From the NCBI GenBank assembly GCA_035499575.1, contig DATJYN010000058.1:1-49097 (forward strand): a stretch of DNA of 49,097 nucleotides, read 5' to 3'. This DNA comes from RBG-16-66-20 sp035499575. Lineage in GTDB: Bacteria; Pseudomonadota; Gammaproteobacteria; Burkholderiales; SG8-39. The translations under genes were made by a program, and so were the position numbers. Below the pieces are notes generated by a model. It saw only the letters and a program-made list of their open reading frames with translations, searched no databases and was not told the origin of the DNA. Position 1 is the stretch's first letter, and each line of letters begins with the position of its first letter. Below are positions 8,176 through 19,576 of the stretch, in pieces.

Positions 8176-9360
8176 ATGCGTACTCAAGTCGGCATCATCG
8201 GCGCCGGACCCGCGGGACTGCTGCTCGCGCACCTGCTGCACCTACGCGGCATAGAATCGGTGGTGCTGGAAGCGCGCAGCCGCGAGGAAATCGAGGCCAC
8301 GCTGCGTGCCGGTGTGCTGGAGCAGGGCACGGTCGATCTGCTCGAGGAATCAGGCGTCGGCGAGCGCATGCGCCGCGAGGGAATGCTGCATGAGGGCGTC
8401 ATCCTGCGCTTCGGCGGGCTAAGCCACCGCGTCCACCTCGCCGAACTCACCGGCGGGCGCGCAATTACGGTCTACGCGCAGCATGAAGTGATCCGCGATC
8501 TGGTGAAGGCGCGCCTGGACCGGGGCGGGCAGATCCTCTTCGGCGTAAAGGATGTCAGCCTTCTCGACCTCGACACCAAGCTGCCCAAGCTGCGCTTCCA
8601 CGGCGCGGACGGCGCAGTTCAGGAAATTGCGTGCGATTACATTGCGGGCTGCGACGGTTTCCACGGCGTATCGCGGCCGTCGGTTCCTTCGCGTGTACGC
8701 AGGGAGTACACGCGCGTCTATCCCTTTGGCTGGATCGGCATCCTCGTCGAGGCGCCGCCCGCCACCGAGGAACTGATCTACGCCTACCACGACCGCGGCT
8801 TCGCCCTGGTCAGCACGCGCTCGCCGCAGGTCCAGCGGCTCTACCTGCAGTGCAACCCGAGCGACGCGCCCGGCGACTGGCCCGACGGCCGGATCTGGGA
8901 TGAACTGCACGCCCGTCTCGCGGGCAACGACGGTTTCAAGCTAGCCGAAGGCCGCATCTTCCAGAAGGGCGTGATCGCGATGCGCAGCTTCGTGGTCGAA
9001 CCGATGCAGCACGGGCGGCTGTTCCTCGCCGGCGACGCGGCGCACATTGTGCCGCCAACCGGCGCCAAGGGGCTCAACCTCGCGGTTGCCGACGTGCGCG
9101 TGCTGGCGCAGGCGCTCACCGGTTTCTACGCCTCGGGCCGCAGCGACCTGCTCGAGCGCTATTCCGAGACCGCGCTGCGCCGCGTCTGGCGCGCCGAACA
9201 CTTTTCCTGGTGGATGACCTCCATGCTGCATCGCTTTCATGACGAAAGCCCGTTCCACCACCGCCTGCAGCTGTCGCAGCTGCAGTACGTAGCCGGGTCT
9301 CGCGCGGCCGCGACCATGCTGGCCGAGAACTACGTCGGCCTGCCTTTCGGCGAGAATTGA
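8176..9360 (+). CDS. pobA: 4-hydroxybenzoate 3-monooxygenase
   Basis: Flavoprotein hydroxylase turning 4-hydroxybenzoate into protocatechuate, the substrate of PcaHG. It has 394 residues, exactly the usual size, and aligns with the Pseudomonas enzyme from the first residue (MRTQVGIIGAGPAGLLLAHL), fixing ATG 8176 despite no clear ribosome site. Other hallmarks are CDYIAGCDGFHG (the DG motif), FVVEPMQHGRLFLAGDAAHI, and the C-terminal FSWWMTS and AENYVGLP. In the segment that in the Pseudomonas enzyme carries Arg33, Tyr38 and Arg42, this protein has Ala33, Glu38 and Thr42, so the usual NADPH contacts are missing and NADH use is likely. Oriented away from the thioesterase gene with at most 22 bases between them. 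Confidence 0.95.
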   Translation: MRTQVGIIGAGPAGLLLAHLLHLRGIESVVLEARSREEIEATLRAGVLEQGTVDLLEESGVGERMRREGMLHEGVILRFGGLSHRVHLAELTGGRAITVYAQHEVIRDLVKARLDRGGQILFGVKDVSLLDLDTKLPKLRFHGADGAVQEIACDYIAGCDGFHGVSRPSVPSRVRREYTRVYPFGWIGILVEAPPATEELIYAYHDRGFALVSTRSPQVQRLYLQCNPSDAPGDWPDGRIWDELHARLAGNDGFKLAEGRIFQKGVIAMRSFVVEPMQHGRLFLAGDAAHIVPPTGAKGLNLAVADVRVLAQALTGFYASGRSDLLERYSETALRRVWRAEHFSWWMTSMLHRFHDESPFHHRLQLSQLQYVAGSRAAATMLAENYVGLPFGEN

Positions 9361-9362
9361 CC

Positions 9363-10337
9363 GTGGCTAGTCCCGCCAACTGGGCTTTCCCCGACGCGCT
9401 GCAACCGAGCCCGGATGAAACCGCTTTCGACCTTGGGGCAGCGCTGGATGCAGCGATATTGGTGCGCACTGAGATCCCGGAGGACGCCTTTACCGCGCCG
9501 ATCCTGGGAACCCAGCGCGTCGGCAACGGCGTGGTGATCCGCGAAGACGGCCTGGTCCTTACCATCGGCTACCTGATCACCGAGGCCGAGACGATCTGGC
9601 TTACCACCAATACAGGCACCGTGGTACAGGGCCATGCACTCGCCTACGACCAGAGCTCCGGCTTCGGCCTGGTAATGCCGCTCGGTCACCTCGGTGCGCA
9701 GCCGCTTGCGCGCGGCTCAGCTGCGGACATAAAGGCCGACAGCCCGGTGATCGTGATCGGGCATGGCGGCCGCGCGCACTCGCTCAAGGCGAAGATCGTC
9801 TCCAAACGTGAATTCGCCGGCTACTGGGAATATGTCCTCGATGAAGCGCTGTTCACCGCGCCCGCACATCCGCAGTGGGGCGGCGCGGCGCTGGTGGGCG
9901 AAGATGGCAAGCTGCTGGGCATCGGTTCGCTGCTGGTACAGGAGACAGTCGGCGGCAAAACGGTCGACGGCAACATGTTCGTGCCTATCGATCTGCTGGC
10001 ACCGATCCTCGCCGACCTGCTCGCCAGCGGCCGCGCCGCGCGACCGCCGCGCGCCTGGCTCGGCATCTATATCGCCGAAATGGAGGGCCGCCTCGTGGTA
10101 GGCGGCCTCGCACCCGGAGGCCCGGCCGAACGCGCCGGCCTGCAGCTCGGCGACCTGGTGCTGGAAGCCGGCAGCGGCCAGGTCACAAATCTCGCGTCGC
10201 TGTTCCGCAGGATCTGGAGCTGCGGCCCCGCCGGCAGCGAAGTTCCGCTCACCTTCTCGCGCCGCGGCGCCACTTCCACCGTGCGCGTCCGCTCCGCCGA
10301 CCGCAACGACTTCCTTAAGAAGCCCCGCCTGCACTGA
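9363..10337 (+). CDS. Trypsin-like (S1C/HtrA-type) PDZ protein with a degenerate catalytic triad
   Basis: About 324 residues: an N-terminal trypsin-like fold (GNGVVIREDGLVLTIGYLI, VIVIGHGG, LVGEDGKLLGIGSLL) and a C-terminal PDZ domain (PRAWLGIYI...GGPAERAGLQLGDLVLEA). In active HtrA proteins the first motif ends TN.HVV with the catalytic His, but here it reads TIGYLITEAE near residue 67. The serine motif GNSGG is replaced by PQWGGAAL, with Trp172 at the Ser position, and the Asp region reads AYDQSSGFGLV. It is therefore probably not a protease but a binding protein. No convincing signal peptide. GTG 9363 is preferred over a TTG at 9357; both overlap or abut the pobA stop. Function and partners unknown. 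Confidence 0.7.
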   Translation: MASPANWAFPDALQPSPDETAFDLGAALDAAILVRTEIPEDAFTAPILGTQRVGNGVVIREDGLVLTIGYLITEAETIWLTTNTGTVVQGHALAYDQSSGFGLVMPLGHLGAQPLARGSAADIKADSPVIVIGHGGRAHSLKAKIVSKREFAGYWEYVLDEALFTAPAHPQWGGAALVGEDGKLLGIGSLLVQETVGGKTVDGNMFVPIDLLAPILADLLASGRAARPPRAWLGIYIAEMEGRLVVGGLAPGGPAERAGLQLGDLVLEAGSGQVTNLASLFRRIWSCGPAGSEVPLTFSRRGATSTVRVRSADRNDFLKKPRLH

Positions 10338-10352
10338 TGATAGAATGACGAC
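10338..10352 (+). promoter_or_regulatory. Putative extended -10 promoter for metH
   Basis: TGATAGAAT at 10338-10346 is an extended -10 element (TG-N-TAGAAT, one base off TATAAT), right after the stop of the protease-like gene. No good -35 is seen at normal spacing. It would start a leader transcript of about 130 bases before the metH ATG. Confidence 0.4.
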
Positions 10353-10363
10353 CGCGCCGATTT

Positions 10364-10484
10364 GAAGTTCAGCTTGCGGGCGCCGAACCGCCGAAAGGCG
10401 GGGACAAACAAATTCCGCTAAAGAGACGCGCGAAGGCGCCCGTTTCTGCGAAAGCTGAATGGGCGTTTTGCTTTTTGGGCGCGG
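10364..10484 (+). ncRNA. Structured metH leader, candidate cis-regulatory RNA (riboswitch-like)
   Basis: The leader can fold in two exclusive ways. In one, 10368-10375 (TTCAGCTT) pairs perfectly with 10452-10459, and 10377-10384 (CGGGCGCC) pairs perfectly with 10435-10442. These stems enclose a domain containing a 5-bp GAAA-tetraloop hairpin at 10388-10401. In the other, 10437-10445 pairs with 10457-10465 to make a terminator. The outer stems and terminator share bases, which is the usual riboswitch or attenuator layout. I see no cobalamin box and no SAH-riboswitch core. Weak resemblance to the c-di-GMP-I (GEMM) layout exists (AACC-hairpin-GGGAC and CUAAA), but the core does not match well. 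Ligand unknown; methionine-cycle metabolites or B12 are the natural guesses. Confidence 0.55.
10437..10476 (+). terminator. Intrinsic terminator-like hairpin in the metH leader
   Basis: Stem of nine pairs including two wobbles: 10437-10445 (CGCCCGTTT) with 10457-10465 (GAATGGGCG), followed by a T-rich run TTTTGCTTTTT at 10466-10476. It ends 8 bases before the metH start, so it most likely acts as an attenuator rather than ending the upstream gene. Confidence 0.6.
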
Positions 10485-14201
<3,717 letters not shown>

Positions 14202-14211
14202 GAAGAAAGCC

Positions 14212-14313
14212 ATGGGTAAAGGCGACAAGCGCACCAAGCGCGGCAAGATCTACAAGGGCAGCTACGGCAAATCGCGCCCGCACAGCGCCAAAAAGAAAAC
14301 CAAGAAGAAGTAA
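14212..14313 (+). CDS. 30S ribosomal protein THX (S31e-like small basic protein)
   Basis: A 33-residue, strongly basic peptide beginning MGKGDKRTKRGKIYKGSYGK and ending in a lysine-rich tail (SAKKKTKKK). This pattern fits the bacterial THX family, which binds in the head of the 30S subunit. It is preceded by AGGAAGAAAG, a good ribosome site, at 14200-14209. It starts 10 bases after metH and ends one base before the convergent ntrX stop. It is short enough to be missed by automatic length cut-offs. Confidence 0.85.
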   Translation: MGKGDKRTKRGKIYKGSYGKSRPHSAKKKTKKK

Positions 14314-14314
14314 T

Positions 14315-15562
14315 TCAGCTCTCTTCGCGCCTGCCGACCGGCAGGCCGAGTGCCTTCAGCTTCCGGTACAGGTGGGTACGCTCCAGCCCGGAGCGCTCGG
14401 CCACCTTCGACATGCTGCCATTCTCGCGTGCCAGCAGGTGCTCGAAGTAGAGCCGCTCGAAGGCCTCGCGCGCTTCGCGGTAGGGGCGGTCGAGCGCGAT
14501 CTCGGGTGGCGGCGCGGCGCCGGCCTGCGCAGCCAGTACACGCTCCACGTCCGCCAGGCCGATATCTTCTTCGAGCGCACCGAGCGCCAGGTTCTTGACC
14601 GCACCTTCCAGTTCCGCGAGGTTGCCCGGCCAGGGGTGGTGGCGCAATGCGTTCAGCGCCGCCACCGACAGCCTCCGCGGCGGGCAGGCGCGCCCTTCGA
14701 CGAGCTGCGCGAGCATCAGCGCAGCAAGATCCGGCACGTCCTCGGCGAAATCACGCAGCGCGGGCAGCTTCAGCACCAGCTCGCCCAGGCGCGCCAGGGT
14801 CCCGGCGTCGAACTCGTGCTTGTCGATCAGCACGCGCGGATCCAGCGTCGAGAACGAGACCACGCGCGCCTTGTGCCTGTCGGCGCGCGCCAGCAGGAAT
14901 TCGAGATTCTTCTGCGCGGCGCGTCCAAGGCGAGCCAGGTCGCCGACAAAGAGCACGCCGCCGCTCCCGCGCGCGAGCATCTCCGAGGAGGGCTCGTCCA
15001 GCAGTTCGGGTCCATCGACGAACGGCGCGCCTGCGGCCGCCAGCAGCCGGGCAAACAGCTCCGGCCGCATACCGCGTTCGCCGCGCAGCATCACCGGCGC
15101 GCCGGACTGCGCAAGTTGCGCCAGGCGCTTGCGCGTGTCGGCCAGGGCCTGCGAGCGGCCGAGCGTGGCGAGCGAGAGCTCGCGCGGCGCCACCGCCTCG
15201 TGATTGCGCAGCGCGCGTTTGACGGTAGCCAGCAGACGCTGCAGCGCGATCGGCTTTTCGAGGTAGTCGAGCGCACCGATACGCGTCGCTTCGACCGCAG
15301 TTTCGATGGTGCCATGCCCGGACATCATCACCACCGGCATGCCGAGTTGCCCGCTCGCAGCCCATTCCTTGAGCAGCGAGATGCCGTCGGTATCCGGCAT
15401 CCAGATGTCGAGCAACACCAGATCCGGACGCTGGCGCTCGCGCAGGCGGCGCGCTTCGCCCGCGCTTTCGGCGAGCAGCACCTGATGACCCTCGTCGGCG
15501 AGTATCTCGGAAAGCAGCTCGCGGATGCCGACTTCGTCGTCCACGACCAGGATCTGCGCCAT
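14315..15562 (-). CDS. ntrX: NtrX-type response regulator with a decayed sigma54 AAA+ domain
   Basis: Response regulator partner of NtrY, 415 residues. The receiver domain is intact: acidic pair Asp8-Asp9, phospho-acceptor Asp52 (LLDIWMPDTDG) and Lys in the YLEKP motif. The central domain follows the sigma54-activator plan (LRGERGMRPE, GGVLFVGDLARL, HHPWPGNLAELEGAVKNLAL), but the Walker A lysine is gone, Walker B DE is GD, and the GAFTGA sigma54-contact loop is absent. It should not hydrolyse ATP or drive sigma54. The C-terminal Fis-type helix-turn-helix (SKVAERSGLERTHLYRKLKALGL) looks intact, so DNA binding is likely. It starts 5 bases after ntrY ends. The family role is in nitrogen, redox or envelope control. 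Confidence 0.85.
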   Translation of the reverse strand: MAQILVVDDEVGIRELLSEILADEGHQVLLAESAGEARRLRERQRPDLVLLDIWMPDTDGISLLKEWAASGQLGMPVVMMSGHGTIETAVEATRIGALDYLEKPIALQRLLATVKRALRNHEAVAPRELSLATLGRSQALADTRKRLAQLAQSGAPVMLRGERGMRPELFARLLAAAGAPFVDGPELLDEPSSEMLARGSGGVLFVGDLARLGRAAQKNLEFLLARADRHKARVVSFSTLDPRVLIDKHEFDAGTLARLGELVLKLPALRDFAEDVPDLAALMLAQLVEGRACPPRRLSVAALNALRHHPWPGNLAELEGAVKNLALGALEEDIGLADVERVLAAQAGAAPPPEIALDRPYREAREAFERLYFEHLLARENGSMSKVAERSGLERTHLYRKLKALGLPVGRREES

Positions 15563-15566
15563 GGCT

Positions 15567-17654
15567 CTATGCCGCCTTCGCCGCGGTCTCGGCCGCGGGC
15601 AAGATTATGGTCACCGAGACTCCTTTCGCGACATGGTTCTCGATTGCCAGTTCGCCGTGGTGTTCATCGACGATCTTTTTTACGATTGCCAGACCGAGGC
15701 CGGTGCCGCGCGGCTTGGTGGTGACGTAGGGTTCGAATATCCGCGCCATCATTTCCTCGGGGAAGCCGCCGCCGTTGTCGGTGACCGAAAGGCGCACCTT
15801 GTCTCCCGCCGCCTCGGTGCAGACTTCCACCATCGGCTGCTCGGCGGCATTCTTGCGCTGCTCCAGCGCGTCCTGCGCGTTCTGTACCAGATTGTGGAGC
15901 ACCTGCCGGATCTGCGCCGAATCGGCGCGTACCTGCGGCAGATTCGCCGCCAGCCTCTTGGCGATCGGCGCCTTCGATGTCTCGTACAACGCTAGCACTT
16001 CCTGTACCAGCGCGTTCAGGTCCAGCCCCGCAAACACCGGCGCCGGCAGTCGGGCATAGTCCCGGAAGTCGTCCACCATGCTCTTAAGCGCCGCCACCTG
16101 ATTCACGATAGTGCGGGTTCCCCGCGCGAGGGCCTCGGCATCCTCTGCCGACAGTTTGGCGGCGAGTTTCATTTCCAGGCGCTCCGCCGAGAGCTGGATC
16201 GGCGTGAGCGGGTTCTTGATCTCGTGTGCCAGGCGCCGCGCGACTTCGGCCCAGGCCGTGGCACGTTGCGCCTGGATCAGCTGGGTAATGTCGTCGAATA
16301 CGAGGACGTAGCCGCCTTCCGGATCCTGCTGCAGGGCCGTGCCGCGCACCAGCAGCGTCTTGCCGGTACCCTTGAGCTCCACCTCCTGCTGCCATGCCAG
16401 CGCACCGTGCGCGCGGAATTGTTCGCGCATGTTCGCGGCGAAGAGATCCAGTTCGTCGCCGAGGATCGCCTGGGCGCCGTAATTGGAGATCGACAGCACC
16501 AGATCCCGGTCGAACACCAGCACCCCCGCGGAGAGCGTGGCAAGAATGTTCTCCAGGCGAGCTTTTGCGCTCTCCAGCGCCATGCGATTGTCATCCACTA
16601 CGCGCCGCGCCTCGCCCAGCTGGCGCGTCATGGAATTGAACGATTCGGTCAGTACCCCCAACTCGTCGCGGCTGGTCACGGGCGCCTGGCGCGTGAAGTC
16701 GCCACGCGCCACCGCCTGGGTCGCTTGCGCTAGATTGGCAAGCGGTTCGGATAGCCGGTTGGCAAGCAGGACCGCGAGCGCGATCGCCACCAGCAGCGCC
16801 ATTGACAACGCCAGCGTTAGGGTCACGATGTAGATGCGCTTCAATCCCTGACGCGAGAGGGCGAGTTCGCGGTAATCGCGGTAGGCGGCCTCGACCGCCT
16901 CGGCGCTCCTGCCGAGCTGCTCGGGTACCGTCTGCCGCAATTGCAGGTAGCGCGGTTCCTCGGCAAAGCTGAAACTCGCCACCGGCACCACCACGCGCAG
17001 CGAGAGCGGCTTGCCCGGGGCCGCATCGACCGCGGCATAGGCGCGGGCACTGCGCGCCTGGCGCAGCGCCTGCAGGCTTGGCAAGTCCGGCACCAGGCGC
17101 GATACGTCCTCGCTGGCGCTCGCGAGCACGCGACCGCCGCTGTTGACGATGACCGCTTCCTGAACACCGGCCTGGTCGCGCAGCCGGCCGAGCACGCCGA
17201 CCTGCTGGCTCGCAGGCCGGTCGGCGAGTTCCCCGGCGATGGCGCGCGCGCGCATCTGCAAGTCGGCCAGCCGCAGGTCGATCGCCGACTGGCCTAGGCT
17301 GATGCCGCCTTCCAGTGCGGCATCCACCTTGACGTCGAACCAGGATTCGATGCTTTTGGAAAGAAACTGCACCGACACGGTATAGACCAGCACGCCGGGA
17401 ACGACCGCCATCACCGAAAGCAGCAGCAACAGGCGCACCGTGAGCCGGGAACCAAAAGCGCGTTCGCGGTACTTTCGCCAGACATTGCGCATCTGCCAGG
17501 CCACCAGCGCAGCGAGCAAGCCGGCGAGCGCGGCGTTCAGGCCAAGCAGCAGCGGATAGTGCTGCGCAAACAGCGTGGTGTTGCCGCTCGCCGTTGCGAG
17601 CAGGAACAGCAGCACGCCGGCGAGCGCTGCACCGAGGATGATCAGCAGCCTCAT
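15567..17654 (-). CDS. ntrY: NtrY-type membrane sensor histidine kinase
   Basis: Membrane sensor kinase of 695 residues, pairing with the adjacent NtrX. Two N-terminal hydrophobic helices (about residues 2-20 and 25-48) and another near 70-90 precede an extracytoplasmic sensing domain. A transmembrane helix (LTLALSMALLVAIALAVLLA) and HAMP linker follow, then a PAS domain (VFDRDLVLSISN). The catalytic core has the phospho-acceptor His in RLAHEIKNPLTPIQLSAERL. The ATP-binding N and G boxes are HNLVQNAQDALEQ, DNGGGFPEEM and GTGLGLAIVKKIV. ATG 17654 overlaps the stop of the DUF4390 gene (ATGA). The longer open frame upstream lies inside that gene and has no membrane-protein features. Confidence 0.93.
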   Translation of the reverse strand: MRLLIILGAALAGVLLFLLATASGNTTLFAQHYPLLLGLNAALAGLLAALVAWQMRNVWRKYRERAFGSRLTVRLLLLLSVMAVVPGVLVYTVSVQFLSKSIESWFDVKVDAALEGGISLGQSAIDLRLADLQMRARAIAGELADRPASQQVGVLGRLRDQAGVQEAVIVNSGGRVLASASEDVSRLVPDLPSLQALRQARSARAYAAVDAAPGKPLSLRVVVPVASFSFAEEPRYLQLRQTVPEQLGRSAEAVEAAYRDYRELALSRQGLKRIYIVTLTLALSMALLVAIALAVLLANRLSEPLANLAQATQAVARGDFTRQAPVTSRDELGVLTESFNSMTRQLGEARRVVDDNRMALESAKARLENILATLSAGVLVFDRDLVLSISNYGAQAILGDELDLFAANMREQFRAHGALAWQQEVELKGTGKTLLVRGTALQQDPEGGYVLVFDDITQLIQAQRATAWAEVARRLAHEIKNPLTPIQLSAERLEMKLAAKLSAEDAEALARGTRTIVNQVAALKSMVDDFRDYARLPAPVFAGLDLNALVQEVLALYETSKAPIAKRLAANLPQVRADSAQIRQVLHNLVQNAQDALEQRKNAAEQPMVEVCTEAAGDKVRLSVTDNGGGFPEEMMARIFEPYVTTKPRGTGLGLAIVKKIVDEHHGELAIENHVAKGVSVTIILPAAETAAKAA

Positions 17655-18283
17655 TTGGTCTCCACTTCCTTCAGTTCCTTGACCTCGCGGTTTTCTACCG
17701 GCGCGGGCGCAGGCGTGGAGAATGAGGCGGGCGGGCGGAAAGTGAAGCGCTTCCACGAAGATTCTAGCTTCAGCTCCCGATCCGTAATCGCGCTCAGCTG
17801 GAACGGCTTGGGCAGGAGCGCGACATCCAGGCGCATGCGTACCGCGGCCTCATAGTTCGCATCCGAGAGGCCGGCGGACCGCTCCACCACCGGCCAGTTA
17901 CGCACGCGGCGCAGGACGTTCAGCGCTTCCTCCAGAGTCGCGTAGTTCTGCTGCAGCACGCCGGTCGAGAGACGGTAGTGGCGCGACAACGGGTGGTAAG
18001 AAAGCCGCAACTGGATCCGCCTGACGGCGGCCTTTTCGTCGAACCAATACCAGCGCGGCCGGGTCAATTCGAACTCGATCACGAAATACAGCGGCACGCC
18101 GTTCAGCACTATTTCGGCGAGCCGGGGATTCAGCTCGAAGGCAAAATCCGCGGCGAGCACGACGCTGTCCTCGGTGGCGCTCAGGCTCGCGTCGCTGACC
18201 TCGATTTCATCGGCGCAAACGGCAAAGGCGGCGCCCAGCGCAAGCGCGGCAAACAATTTTCTAAGGACAGCGATGCCTCGCAT
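17651..18283 (-). CDS. DUF4390 domain protein, exported
   Basis: A 210-residue protein with a likely signal peptide (MRGIAVLRKLFAALALGAAFAVCA, cleavage near residue 24), so periplasmic or envelope-located. The rest fits the DUF4390 family, with FAFELNPRLAEIVLNGVPLYF and RRIQLRLSYHPLSRHYRL. The family has no established function but is found just upstream of ntrYX in betaproteobacteria, as here, and its stop overlaps the ntrY start. A role in delivering or modulating the NtrY periplasmic signal is a reasonable inference only. The C-terminal tail is rich in Pro, Ala and Glu. Confidence 0.8.
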   Translation of the reverse strand: MRGIAVLRKLFAALALGAAFAVCADEIEVSDASLSATEDSVVLAADFAFELNPRLAEIVLNGVPLYFVIEFELTRPRWYWFDEKAAVRRIQLRLSYHPLSRHYRLSTGVLQQNYATLEEALNVLRRVRNWPVVERSAGLSDANYEAAVRMRLDVALLPKPFQLSAITDRELKLESSWKRFTFRPPASFSTPAPAPVENREVKELKEVETK

Positions 18284-18304
18284 GGCGCGTCGCCTCGGAC
18301 CCGT

Positions 18305-19576
18305 TCAGGCCGGCTTCTCTATCAGGGCAAAGAAAAATCCGTCGTGTCCGGGACCAGGCGGCAGTTGCGCAGGAGCGCCGTCTGCCAGGGGCGCGCAGCG
18401 CGCGCCCGGCGTGCGCGCAACGAAAGCGTCGATCACCGCGCCGTTCTCCTCCGGGAATACCGAACAGGTGACATACAGCAATTTACCATTCGGGGCGAGC
18501 GTGCGCCAAAGCGCATCCAGGATGCGCGCCTGCCTCGCCGCGAATGCCGCTACGTCGGTCGCCCGGCGCAGCCACTTAATATCCGGATGGCGCCGTGCAA
18601 CGCCGGAGGCGGAGCAGGGCACATCGGCCAGGATGCGATCGAACGCAGTCCCTTCCCACCACGCTTCAGGCGAACTGCAATCGGCAGCGCGCACCTCGGC
18701 CGGCAGACCGAGGCGGGCCAGGTTGCGCTTCACATCCGCGCAGCGTGCGGCATCGATGTCGAGCGCAGTCAGCTGGATATCGGCGGTCTCGGCAGCGTGC
18801 GCGCTTTTGCCTCCCGGTGCTGCGCAAGCGTCGAGCACGCGCTGGCCTGCGCGCAGGTCCAGAAGTCCAGCGGCACGCTGCGCCCCGGCGTCCTGTACCG
18901 ACACGTCGCCGGCGGCGAAACCGGGCAGCCGGTCGACCGGCACCGGCTTTTCCAGCAGCAACGCCGCTGTGCCGACACGGCACGCGTGGATTCCCTCTCT
19001 GGCAAGACACTGGGCATAGTCATCTGCTGTGGTGCGGCGCACGTTCACCCGCAGGCACATCGGCGGATGCTGGTTGCCCGCCGCCAGCACGTTTTCCCAG
19101 CTGGACGGAAAGGCAACGCGCACGCGCTCAATCCACCAATCCGGATGCTGAAAGTGCGCGACCGGATCCGCGGCCAGCCGCGCCTCAAGATTCGGCCGCG
19201 CGCGCAGATAACCGCGCAACAACGCGTTCACATATCCCTTCGCGCCCGTGCGCTGCAGCGCTGTGCAGGCGCGCGCGGCCTGATCTACCACCGTGTAGTC
19301 GGCATAGCGTCCGGATTCGAGCGCGTAAAACGCGCACCACAGCAGCGCCTCGACCAGCGGATCGGCGGCGCTGGCGCGGCGCGACAGCGCAACCACGATG
19401 GCCTGCGAACGTCCGTAGCGACGCAGCGTGCCATAACAGAGATCAGCCAGTGCTGCGCGTGACGCAAGCGGCGATTCCTCGGCAGCGCGCTCCAGTTCGG
19501 TAGTCAGGCTGCGTCCCGCCGCTACCTGCGCGACCAGCACCGCCGCCGCCGCGAGAGCTTCAGCGAGCGGCGCCAA
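18305..19576 (-). CDS. rsmB: 16S rRNA m5C967 methyltransferase RsmB
   Basis: Methylates C967 of 16S rRNA using AdoMet. About 423 residues: an N-terminal NusB-like helical domain (residues 1-140), then a Rossmann methyltransferase. The AdoMet motif is LDACAAPGGKSAHAAE. The two catalytic cysteines lie in motif IV (DVPCSASGVARRHPDIKW) and motif VI (VTCSVFPEEN). The start is uncertain: TTG 19576 overlaps the fmt stop by 17 bases and keeps the family N-terminus. A GTG at 19645 would overlap fmt by 86 bases and add residues with no family match; a GTG at 19540 would shorten the helical domain. It belongs to the def-fmt-rsmB unit, ending 21 bases before the DUF4390 start. Confidence 0.9.
   Translation of the reverse strand: MAPLAEALAAAAVLVAQVAAGRSLTTELERAAEESPLASRAALADLCYGTLRRYGRSQAIVVALSRRASAADPLVEALLWCAFYALESGRYADYTVVDQAARACTALQRTGAKGYVNALLRGYLRARPNLEARLAADPVAHFQHPDWWIERVRVAFPSSWENVLAAGNQHPPMCLRVNVRRTTADDYAQCLAREGIHACRVGTAALLLEKPVPVDRLPGFAAGDVSVQDAGAQRAAGLLDLRAGQRVLDACAAPGGKSAHAAETADIQLTALDIDAARCADVKRNLARLGLPAEVRAADCSSPEAWWEGTAFDRILADVPCSASGVARRHPDIKWLRRATDVAAFAARQARILDALWRTLAPNGKLLYVTCSVFPEENGAVIDAFVARTPGARCAPLADGAPAQLPPGPGHDGFFFALIEKPA

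Noticed and set aside
10338..10484. Cobalamin or SAH riboswitch before metH
   Set aside because: Neither the B12 box nor the SAH-riboswitch core is present, so the leader is reported as unclassified.
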